The position numbers were made by a program, and so were the translations under genes. Shown one piece after another: positions 32,221 through 38,265 of a DNA stretch of 38,265 nt. The stretch covers positions 1 through 38,265 of the forward strand of contig JAIXRJ010000024.1 of the NCBI GenBank assembly GCA_027485235.1. Direction: 5' to 3'. Each line of letters begins with the position of its first letter. Within the stretch, counting starts at the first letter, position 1. Under the pieces are notes generated by a model. The model was not told where the DNA came from. It ran no database searches and saw nothing but the letters and a program-made list of their open reading frames with translations. Source of the stretch: Comamonadaceae bacterium (GTDB lineage Bacteria; Pseudomonadota; Gammaproteobacteria; Burkholderiales; Burkholderiaceae_C).

Positions 32221-33504
32221 TTACACCAGCTTGTCTACGGCGCGTGAAAAGCTGACGGTCTTTTGGCTGAAGGCCTCGTGTTGCTCCTCCACTTTGTCCA
32301 ATTCATACAGGTAATTGACCATGAGTCCACCGGCCTGTTGAAGGCCTTTTTTGGACAGGTCAGCGGCCCAATTGATCTGGTGCAGGGTCGCGCCATTGCT
32401 CAGGTGAAACTTGCCCACCGCATCGCCCCGGGCCTCAGGGGTCTTGTGCATCAGGTACAAGGCGCACAGGCGCAAGATCGCGGTTTTTTCCGCATCGGAA
32501 CAGCGATCAGGGTGCCAGCCGGCCATGAGGCGATCGGTCCAGCCCAGCTCGCCCACCGACAGTGATTTTTGCGCTTCTTGCCACTTTCGGCGCTGCACCG
32601 CACTGAGCTTTTCTTCGGGCAATGGCGCGCCCGCGTCCAGCCATGCACTCCAGCCAGGAATGGGCGACAGGGTGCAAAAGGTTTTCAGGGCGGGCATCTC
32701 TTCAATCAATTTTTGCGCCACTCGCTTGATCAAAAAGTTGCCCAAGGACACCCCTTTGAGGCCGGGTTGGCAATTGCTGATGGAGTAGAAAATGGCGGTC
32801 TTGAAACTTTTGGCTTCACCCACCGGGGTCTGTTTGTGTATCAGCCCTGCAATGTCTTTGGCGATACCGGGCACCAAGGCCACCTCGACAAAAATCAAGG
32901 GTTCACCCGGCAGTTGGGGATGAAAAAAAGCAAAGCAGCGGCGGTCCGGTTGCAAGCGGCGGCGCAAGTCGTCCCAGCCATCGATGGCATGCACCGACTC
33001 GTGCTCGATGATTTTTTCGAGCAGCTGGGCGGGGGAGTTCCAAGTGATTTGGTGCAACTCCAAAAATCCGGGGTTGAACCAGGAGCTGAGCAGGTGGTGC
33101 ATGTCGGCATCTGTGGCTGCAAAAGCCGGATGTTCTTTCAAATAGCTCAGCAAGGTCTGGCGCATCTTCAAGATGGTCGAAGTGCCCGCGGGGGCCCGGT
33201 TCACGCGCCGCAGCAGCTCTTGCCTGGGCGGCTCTACGGTCTGAAACAAATGGATCAGGCTGGCCTCGTTGCGGTCCGCGTTGTACTTGTTGGCCGCATC
33301 CACAACCATGGCCGGGTCTGGGTTGAACTGGTTGGACAAGAATTGGAAGAAGTCGATCTGGCTGCGCTTGTCCAGGTGCTCGTAATGGTCGATCAGCTTC
33401 ACGGCCATGCTTTGCGCATTGGCCTCTCCCCGCGCACTCAGCAGCTTTTTGGCGCTGAGTTTGGCCGCATCGAGTTGCTTGTTTTGCATGAATCGTTCCA
33501 GCAT
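32221..33504 (-). CDS. Malonyl-CoA decarboxylase
   Basis: A 427-aa enzyme of the MLYCD/MatA family. The N-terminal helical domain (MLERFMQNKQLDAAKLSAKKLLSARG to about residue 150) mediates oligomer contacts. The C-terminal acetyltransferase-like (GNAT-fold) domain holds LPGEPLIFVEVALVPGIAKDI, AIFYSISNCQPGLKGVSLGNFLIKRV (with the catalytic-region serines) and LCTLSP-type FCTLSPIPGWSAWL. Near the end, FHLSNGATLHQINWAADLSKKG has the conserved His region. It decarboxylates malonyl-CoA to acetyl-CoA. AAAGGG lies five bases before ATG 33504. No malonyl-CoA synthetase or malonate transporter gene is adjacent, so its malonyl-CoA source is not shown by context. Confidence 0.92.
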   Translation of the reverse strand: MLERFMQNKQLDAAKLSAKKLLSARGEANAQSMAVKLIDHYEHLDKRSQIDFFQFLSNQFNPDPAMVVDAANKYNADRNEASLIHLFQTVEPPRQELLRRVNRAPAGTSTILKMRQTLLSYLKEHPAFAATDADMHHLLSSWFNPGFLELHQITWNSPAQLLEKIIEHESVHAIDGWDDLRRRLQPDRRCFAFFHPQLPGEPLIFVEVALVPGIAKDIAGLIHKQTPVGEAKSFKTAIFYSISNCQPGLKGVSLGNFLIKRVAQKLIEEMPALKTFCTLSPIPGWSAWLDAGAPLPEEKLSAVQRRKWQEAQKSLSVGELGWTDRLMAGWHPDRCSDAEKTAILRLCALYLMHKTPEARGDAVGKFHLSNGATLHQINWAADLSKKGLQQAGGLMVNYLYELDKVEEQHEAFSQKTVSFSRAVDKLV

Positions 33505-33654
33505 GGTGGCCCTTTCTCAGGCGACTGATGGGGTTGGCTGGAGCGACAAGCCCCATGCACCACAGCTTACACGCAGCACGGGCGCTTGCTGAAGGTTTTG
33601 AGCACGCAAGCATGCCGATTCAGCGCAGGGGAGGACTCACAAGTCGTCTGTCCC

Positions 33655-34881
33655 TTAGGTCTTTTGAAAATCGCCCCGCTCCATCCACCACGACACCGCA
33701 AACCCGGCCACCAAACCCCAGAAGGCCGCACCGATGTTGAACAGGCCGATGTCGGCCACCGTCACCAGCAAACTGACCAAAGCGCCCAAAGAGAATTTGC
33801 CTGCACCAAACGAAGCCACAAACGCGCCTTGCAGCACGCGCAACATGGCCAGTCCGCCCAACACCATGATGAACTCTTTGGGGGCTGCCAGCATGAGTCC
33901 AGTGAAGGTGGGGGCCATCAGGCCGAACAACAGCGCAAGCACCCCAAACATCAACGCCCCGGTGTAATGCCGTGACTTGTCGCCGGACGAGGTGAGCAGA
34001 CCATTGGTCGGCCCCGTCAGACAAGTGCTGACCGCGCCAAACGCCGCGCTCACCGCCGCGCCCACACCGCAGGCCACGGCAATCATGTTCACGGGTGGCT
34101 CATGCCCCGCGTTTTTCAGCACGGCCACGCCCTGCCCGTTTTGCACCACCAGCACCGTGATGGCCAAGGGCACCACCAGCTCCAGCATGGCCGCCCACGA
34201 CCACACGGGTGCCTGAATCACCGGCTGCGCCACAGCCCATTGGCCCACAGCGCCCGCATCTAGCCTGCCCGACATCGCCACCGCCAAAGCCCCCACCAGC
34301 AAAGCACCGATGACAGGCGGCACCAGCCTGCCCCAATCGGCGCGCGCCGACAGCAACAAGAACACCGTCACCATCGGCGCGGCGATGGCCACATCGCTTT
34401 GCAGCGCCCGCACGATGTCCAAGCCAAAGCGCAAAAAAACCCCGGCCACCATGCCCATGACAATCGGCATGGGCAGCGCCGCCATGACGCGCTTGACCCA
34501 GCCGCTCAAGCCCAGCAATAGAACTAAGGCACTGGTCGCGTAAAAAGCACCGATCACCTCAGGGAAACTCAGGTGTTGCAAGGCTGGCCCCACCAGCACA
34601 GTGCCGGGAATCGTCCAGCCAAACGCCAAGGGCGTGGTGTAGCGCCAGCTCATGATCAAGCTGACCAGGCCGTTGACAAAAAACACCCCAAACACCCAGG
34701 ACGCCAACTCTTGCGGCGACAAACCGCCGCGCGTGCCCACCGCCAAAATGACGGCCACAGGTCCGGTGGCGGCAAAAATGAAGCCAATCAGCGCGTTGGC
34801 GGCGTAGGTGCTGCCGAAGTCAGCGCGAATTTGTCCCCAGCGCTTGGGGCTTGCGCTTGGGGATTCCAAATGGTTGTACAA
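33655..34881 (-). CDS. benE: Benzoate/H+ symporter family transporter (BenE-like)
   Basis: A 408-aa inner-membrane protein with about 12 hydrophobic segments in the BenE pattern: NALIGFIFAATGPVAVILAVG, the periplasmic-facing LAFGWTIPGTVLVGPAL, LPMPIVMGMVAGVFLRFGLDIV, NMIAVACGVGAAVSAAFGAVSTCLTGPTN and KEFIMVLGGLAMLRVLQGAF. BenE proteins import benzoate with protons. The start is TTG 34881 with AAAGG seven bases upstream; no ATG lies in the early frame. No ring-hydroxylating benzoate dioxygenase is in the window, so true benzoate use is unproven; it could import another aromatic acid for the left-end module. It stands 150 bp from malonyl-CoA decarboxylase. Confidence 0.87.
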   Translation of the reverse strand: MYNHLESPSASPKRWGQIRADFGSTYAANALIGFIFAATGPVAVILAVGTRGGLSPQELASWVFGVFFVNGLVSLIMSWRYTTPLAFGWTIPGTVLVGPALQHLSFPEVIGAFYATSALVLLLGLSGWVKRVMAALPMPIVMGMVAGVFLRFGLDIVRALQSDVAIAAPMVTVFLLLSARADWGRLVPPVIGALLVGALAVAMSGRLDAGAVGQWAVAQPVIQAPVWSWAAMLELVVPLAITVLVVQNGQGVAVLKNAGHEPPVNMIAVACGVGAAVSAAFGAVSTCLTGPTNGLLTSSGDKSRHYTGALMFGVLALLFGLMAPTFTGLMLAAPKEFIMVLGGLAMLRVLQGAFVASFGAGKFSLGALVSLLVTVADIGLFNIGAAFWGLVAGFAVSWWMERGDFQKT

Positions 34882-34963
34882 AACTTGGCCTTTGAAAGAT
34901 GCAAGACGGTGGCCAGCGTATCAAAGCCGTTCAGTTTTGACGTCGCCAAGGGGCCAAGGGCAT

Positions 34964-34992
34964 AAAAAAACCGCCTGACTGGCGTCAGGCGG
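34964..34992 (-). terminator. Strong Rho-independent terminator of the BMP transporter operon
   Basis: CCGCCTGAC (34971-34979) and GTCAGGCGG (34984-34992) form a perfect nine-bp stem around a 4-base loop. Read on the minus strand it is followed by seven T residues (34970-34964). It lies 39 bp beyond the BMP stop and ahead of benE. Confidence 0.92.
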
Positions 34993-34998
34993 CTCTGG

Positions 34999-35019
34999 AT
35001 TCCGGCGCATGGCCGGAAT
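34999..35019. repeat. Short REP-like palindrome
   Basis: ATTCCGGC (34999-35006) and GCCGGAAT (35012-35019) are exact inverted arms around GCATG. Similar dispersed ATTCCGGC-type palindromes occur in many Burkholderiales genomes. It sits between the BMP stop and the terminator and could stabilise the 3' end of the transcript. Confidence 0.5.
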
Positions 35020-35030
35020 GACCCGAGGGC

Positions 35031-36167
35031 TTATTTGCCGCCAGGGATCTTGCCCTCCACGCCCTTGACGTAGAACATCACGCCGCCCAAAAACTTGTCG
35101 TCGGCCACCGCGTCTTTGGCCAGCATTTCTTTACCGGCCTGATCCACGATGGGGCCTTTCCAGATGGAGAAGGTACCGGCTTTCAAACCGGCTTTGATCT
35201 CGTCGATTTTCTTCTTGGTGTCTTCGGGCACGTCAGCGGCCACGTTGACCATCTCGATCGCGCCTTCTTTCACGCCCCACCAGCTGGTGCCGGTGCTCCA
35301 CTTGCCTTCCAGGGCTTCACCCACGGCCTTGACGTAGTAAGGGCCCCAGTTGATCACGGCCGAACCCAAGTGGGCCTTGGGGCCGTAGGCGGTCATGTCG
35401 GAATCCCAACCAAAAGCGCGCTTGCCCATTTTTTCGGCGGTCTGCAGCACAGCCGACGAGTCGGTGTTTTGCATCAGCACGTCCGCACCGCCGTTGATCA
35501 GCGAGGTGGCAGCTTCGGACTCTTTCGGTGGGTTGAACCACTCGTTCACCCAGACCACTTTGGTCTTGATCTTGGGGTTGACCGACTGGGCGCCCATCGT
35601 GTAGCTGTTGATGTTGCGAATCACCTCAGGGATTGGGATGGAAGCCACCACGCCCAAGACGTTGGTCTTGGTCATCTTGCCAGCGATCACGCCCGCCATG
35701 TACGCGCCTTCGTAGGTGCGGCTGTCGTAAGTGCGCATGTTCTCGGCGGTTTTGTAGCCGGTGGCGTGCTCAAACTTGACGCCTTTGTTGTCCGCAGCGA
35801 CTTTGAGCATGGGCTCCATGTAGCCGAAGGTGGTGCCAAAAATCAGCTTGTTGCCTTGGGCCGCCATGTCGCGGATCACGCGCTCAGCGTCAGCGCTTTC
35901 TGGCACTTTTTCCACGAAGGTGGTGACCACTTTGTCGCCGAAGGCTTTTTCGATTTCTTTGCGGCCGTTGTCGTGCGCAAAAGTCCAGCCGCCGTCGCCC
36001 ACTGGGCCGACGTACGCAAACGCGATCTTCAAAGGCTCAGGCTTGGCCGCCGCGGGGGCTTCAGCTTTGGGAGCTTCTTCTTTTTTGCCACAGCCGACCA
36101 GTGCGGCGGCAGCCACAGCGGTCAGGGCCACCATCTTGACGATGGCGCGCTTGGAGAGGTCTGTCAT
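35031..36167 (-). CDS. BMP-family substrate-binding lipoprotein of a nucleoside-type ABC importer
   Basis: A 378-aa lipoprotein with lipobox AALVGC (lipidated Cys26) followed by a Lys/Glu/Ala-Pro spacer (GKKEEAPKAEAPAAAKPEP). The BMP core has LKIAFAYVGPVGDGGWTFAHDNGRKEIEKAF, LIFGTTFGYMEPMLKVA, TYEGAYMAGVIAGKMTKTNVLGVV and WFNPPKESEAATSLINGGADVLMQNTDSSAVLQ. It should present purine nucleosides, or a related ligand, to the permeases encoded upstream. AAAGGA precedes ATG 36167. A tiny out-of-frame ATGACATGA sits between them; its effect is unknown. The permease stop is 44 bp upstream and a strong terminator follows. It is a paralogue of the orphan receptor at 22216-23313. Confidence 0.93.
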   Translation of the reverse strand: MTDLSKRAIVKMVALTAVAAAALVGCGKKEEAPKAEAPAAAKPEPLKIAFAYVGPVGDGGWTFAHDNGRKEIEKAFGDKVVTTFVEKVPESADAERVIRDMAAQGNKLIFGTTFGYMEPMLKVAADNKGVKFEHATGYKTAENMRTYDSRTYEGAYMAGVIAGKMTKTNVLGVVASIPIPEVIRNINSYTMGAQSVNPKIKTKVVWVNEWFNPPKESEAATSLINGGADVLMQNTDSSAVLQTAEKMGKRAFGWDSDMTAYGPKAHLGSAVINWGPYYVKAVGEALEGKWSTGTSWWGVKEGAIEMVNVAADVPEDTKKKIDEIKAGLKAGTFSIWKGPIVDQAGKEMLAKDAVADDKFLGGVMFYVKGVEGKIPGGK

Positions 36168-36211
36168 GTCATGTCCTTTGGAACAGGGTTACGGGGGTTG
36201 GAAAAAAACAA

Positions 36212-37132
36212 TTATGAACCGGGATAAAAGGGCTTGCCCAGCGAGGCGGGCATGTTCACGCGAATCCAGGCCGGATTGCGCGAGATCAGGGCCAGCACCA
36301 CGATGGTGGCGATGTAGGGCAGCGCCGTGAGCAACTGGCTGGGCACTTGCACCCCAATGCCCTGCAAATGGAACTGCAGCATGGTCACGCCACCAAACAG
36401 GTAGGCCCCAAGCAATACGCGTGCCGGACGCCAGGTGGCAAAGGTGGTCAGCGCCAAGGCGATCCAGCCCTTGCCCGCCACCATACCCTCGACCCACAGC
36501 GGGGTGTAGATCACCGAAATGTACGCCCCGGCCAGGCCGCACAAAGCGCCCCCAGCCACCACAGCCGCCAGGCGAATGCGGCGCACCGGGTAGCCCAAGG
36601 CATGCGCCGATGCAGGCGATTCGCCCACGGCACGCAGCACCAAACCGGTGCGGCTTTTGTACAGGAACCAAATCAGTGCCAACACCAACAGCATGGCGCC
36701 ATACACCAGGGGGTGTTGTTTGAAAAACGCAGGCCCCCACAAAGGGATGTCGGCGAAATAGGGCACCGCGAAATGGGGCCGGTCGGGCAGTACGTCTTTC
36801 ACGTAGCCGATGCCCACAAAAGCGGAGAAACCCACGCCAAAAAGACTCAGCGCCAGGCCCGTGGCGTACTGGTTGGTCCCCAGCCAAATCACCAGCACCC
36901 CAAATATGGCCGCCAGCCCCGCGCCTGCGCCCATGCCCGCGGCAAAGCCGAGCCAGTCGTTGCCGGTGTGCACCACGGCGGCAAAACCGGCAACCGCCGC
37001 GCACAGCATCAGGCCCTCAGCGCCCAGGTTCACCACCCCGGCTTTTTCATTGATCAGCAAACCCAAGGCGGCGATGGCCAACACGGTGCCTGCGTTCAAA
37101 GTGGCTGCCACCAGCAATGCATAGGACTCCAT
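36212..37132 (-). CDS. ABC transporter permease, nucleoside/BMP type (second permease)
   Basis: A 306-aa membrane protein of the BPL/RbsC-like permease family. It starts MESYALLVAATLNAGTVLAIAALGLLINEKAGVVNLGAEGLMLCAAV, where GVVNLGAEGLM is the family signature. About nine hydrophobic segments run to a C-terminal LLTALPYIATIVVLALISRN. It forms half of the membrane channel with the larger permease upstream. ATG 37132 overlaps that gene's TGA by one base (TGATG), so translation is coupled; a GTG at 37135 is also in frame. The small-permease-last order is as in Bacillus NupPQ-type and Treponema PnrABCDE importers. Confidence 0.92.
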   Translation of the reverse strand: MESYALLVAATLNAGTVLAIAALGLLINEKAGVVNLGAEGLMLCAAVAGFAAVVHTGNDWLGFAAGMGAGAGLAAIFGVLVIWLGTNQYATGLALSLFGVGFSAFVGIGYVKDVLPDRPHFAVPYFADIPLWGPAFFKQHPLVYGAMLLVLALIWFLYKSRTGLVLRAVGESPASAHALGYPVRRIRLAAVVAGGALCGLAGAYISVIYTPLWVEGMVAGKGWIALALTTFATWRPARVLLGAYLFGGVTMLQFHLQGIGVQVPSQLLTALPYIATIVVLALISRNPAWIRVNMPASLGKPFYPGS

Positions 37133-38220
37133 CACACGCCCCCTGTCTTTGGCGCTGGGCTGTGGGCTGCCACCCAGCGCAAGCGGTAGGCCACCAGCGT
37201 GTCACACGCCAACAAACAAAACAGCAGCAAACCCTGGAACACGCCGGTGATCGACTTGGGCAGCCCCAAGCGCGATTGCGCCAACTCGCCGCCGATGTAG
37301 AACATGCTCATCAGCACCGCCGACAACACCATGCCCGCCGGGTGCAAGCGCCCGACAAAGGCGACGATGATGGCGGCAAAACCATAGCCCGCAGGCACGT
37401 AGGGCGTGAGCTGCCCGATGGGCCCCGCCACCTCCAAAGCGCCCGCCAGACCCGCCGCCCCGCCCGAGGTGAGCAAAGCCACCCACAGCGCCTTGCGCGA
37501 AGAAAAACCGGCATAACGCGCCGCCGCCGGGGCCAGCCCGCCCACCTGCTGGGCAAAACCGGCGCGGGTGCGGAACAAGAAAACCCACAACAAGCCCGCC
37601 CCCACCAGGCCCAAGAGCAAACCCACACTCACGCGCGAGCCATCCATCAAACGCGGGATCTGCGTGACCGCCTCGAAGGTTTTGGACTGCGGAAAGTTAA
37701 AACCTGCCGGGTCTTTCCAAGGGCCATAGACCAAATAGCTCAGCACCATGTCGGCCACGTACACCAGCATCAAGCTGACCAGAATTTCGCTGGCGTTGAA
37801 ACGGTCGCGCAGCAAGGCCGTGAGTCCTGCCCACAACATGCCGCCCAACACCCCAGCCAGCAGCACGGCCAGCACGATCCAGCGGCCCGTGTCTTTGTCC
37901 GCCAGCAGCGCCATGCCACCGGCCCACACCGCGCCAATGACAAACTGCCCCTCGGCCCCGATGTTCCACACATTAGACCGGAAACACACCGACAAACCCA
38001 GCGCGATGATGAGCAAAGGCGTGGCCTTGACCATCAACTCGCCCAAGGCATAGCCACTTTTAATGGGCTCCCAAAAGAACATTTGCAGACCGCGCACCGG
38101 GTCTTTGCCCAGCGCCATGAACAGCGCCACACCCAGCAGCACCGTCAGCACCAGCGCCAGCACGGGCGAGGCATAAGTCCACAGGCGCGAGGCCTGGGGC
38201 CGCATTTCAAGCTTGAGCAT
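37132..38220 (-). CDS. ABC transporter permease, nucleoside/BMP type (first permease)
   Basis: A 362-aa permease. It begins MLKLEMRPQASRLWTYASPVLALVLTVLLG, has the periplasmic insert ALFMALGKDPVRGLQMFFWEPIKSGYALGELMVKATPLLIIALGLSVCFRSNVWNIGAEGQFVIGA, and several further membrane segments to RLRWVAAHS. NVWNIGAEGQF is the signature shared with its partner permease. A perfect AGGAGG stands six bases before ATG 38220; a GTG at the window edge is also in frame but is inside the ATPase gene. It overlaps the ATPase gene's end by 14 bp. Substrate class is inferred from the BMP lipoprotein in the same operon. Confidence 0.93.
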   Translation of the reverse strand: MLKLEMRPQASRLWTYASPVLALVLTVLLGVALFMALGKDPVRGLQMFFWEPIKSGYALGELMVKATPLLIIALGLSVCFRSNVWNIGAEGQFVIGAVWAGGMALLADKDTGRWIVLAVLLAGVLGGMLWAGLTALLRDRFNASEILVSLMLVYVADMVLSYLVYGPWKDPAGFNFPQSKTFEAVTQIPRLMDGSRVSVGLLLGLVGAGLLWVFLFRTRAGFAQQVGGLAPAAARYAGFSSRKALWVALLTSGGAAGLAGALEVAGPIGQLTPYVPAGYGFAAIIVAFVGRLHPAGMVLSAVLMSMFYIGGELAQSRLGLPKSITGVFQGLLLFCLLACDTLVAYRLRWVAAHSPAPKTGGV

Positions 38221-38265
38221 GCTGCGCCTCCTGGGCTTTGGCAGCGGCGTCGGGCCACAGGCCAC
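38207..38265 (-). CDS. Probable ABC importer ATPase, C-terminal end (partial)
   Basis: Eighteen codons (GLWPDAAAKAQEAQHAQA, then TGA at 38207-38209) run in from the window edge in a frame other than the permease's. They lie just where the ATP-binding subunit ends in operons of this kind. The stop overlaps the permease start by 14 bp. Too little is visible for any ATPase motif, so the call rests on context. Confidence 0.55.
   Translation of the reverse strand, partial: GLWPDAAAKAQEAQHAQA

Noticed and set aside
36161..36176. Out-of-frame ATGACATGA between the ribosome-binding site and the BMP start
   Set aside because: A two-codon frame this small is likely chance; noted in the BMP entry but not treated as a regulatory peptide.

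Overview
The window looks like chromosomal DNA of a high-GC betaproteobacterium, most likely Burkholderiales of the Comamonadaceae type. The signs are a ChoK-like homoserine kinase, a BPSS1780-type membrane protein, two periplasmic tricarboxylate-type (Bug) receptors and dense G/C-ending codon use. I see no rRNA, tRNA, CRISPR array, insertion sequence or prophage gene. The taxonomic call is inference.

Left (1-5.9 kb): the tail of a probable enoyl-CoA hydratase, then an IclR regulator divergent from an MhpA-like flavin hydroxylase. A facing minus-strand operon encodes a fumarylacetoacetate-hydrolase (FAH) family enzyme, a NIPSNAP protein, a VOC-fold protein and a Bug receptor. A perfect 11-bp inverted repeat upstream of the FAH gene and a degenerate copy in the iclR/hydroxylase gap suggest that one IclR protein controls both arms. 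This reads as an aromatic-acid degradation module (hydroxylation, ring cleavage, hydrolysis). Its substrate is unknown.

Housekeeping middle (6-16 kb): a small exported repeat protein, polA, thrB, a BPSS1780 membrane protein, a SlyD-like FKBP, a uvrD-family helicase, and a GMP reductase of the Bacillus YumD type. The uvrD-guaC gap holds a possible small gene, a triple 11-bp repeat with G-quadruplex potential on the minus strand, and a strong intrinsic terminator ahead of guaC.

Minus-strand block (16-29 kb): a TSUP permease coupled to an alpha/beta hydrolase, a TonB-dependent receptor, an RhlE-type helicase, dcd, an orphan BMP-family binding protein, and a compact archaic (Csu-like) chaperone-usher pilus operon whose last subunit gene is frameshifted. 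After it come adenine deaminase and a small conserved-looking gene coupled to it.

Right (29-38 kb): a second Bug receptor and a carboxymuconolactone-decarboxylase-family protein with a histone-H1-like tail (plus strand). Facing them are a 3-hydroxyisobutyrate-dehydrogenase-like enzyme, a GlcG/HbpS-like protein, malonyl-CoA decarboxylase and a BenE-type benzoate transporter. The window ends in a nucleoside-type ABC importer operon (ATPase tail, two permeases, BMP lipoprotein). Purine functions recur: guaC, adenine deaminase and two BMP-type receptors. No single wholly new system is obvious. The best leads are the IclR-linked catabolic module with a NIPSNAP gene, the frameshifted minimal pilus operon, and the two proteins with odd tails.
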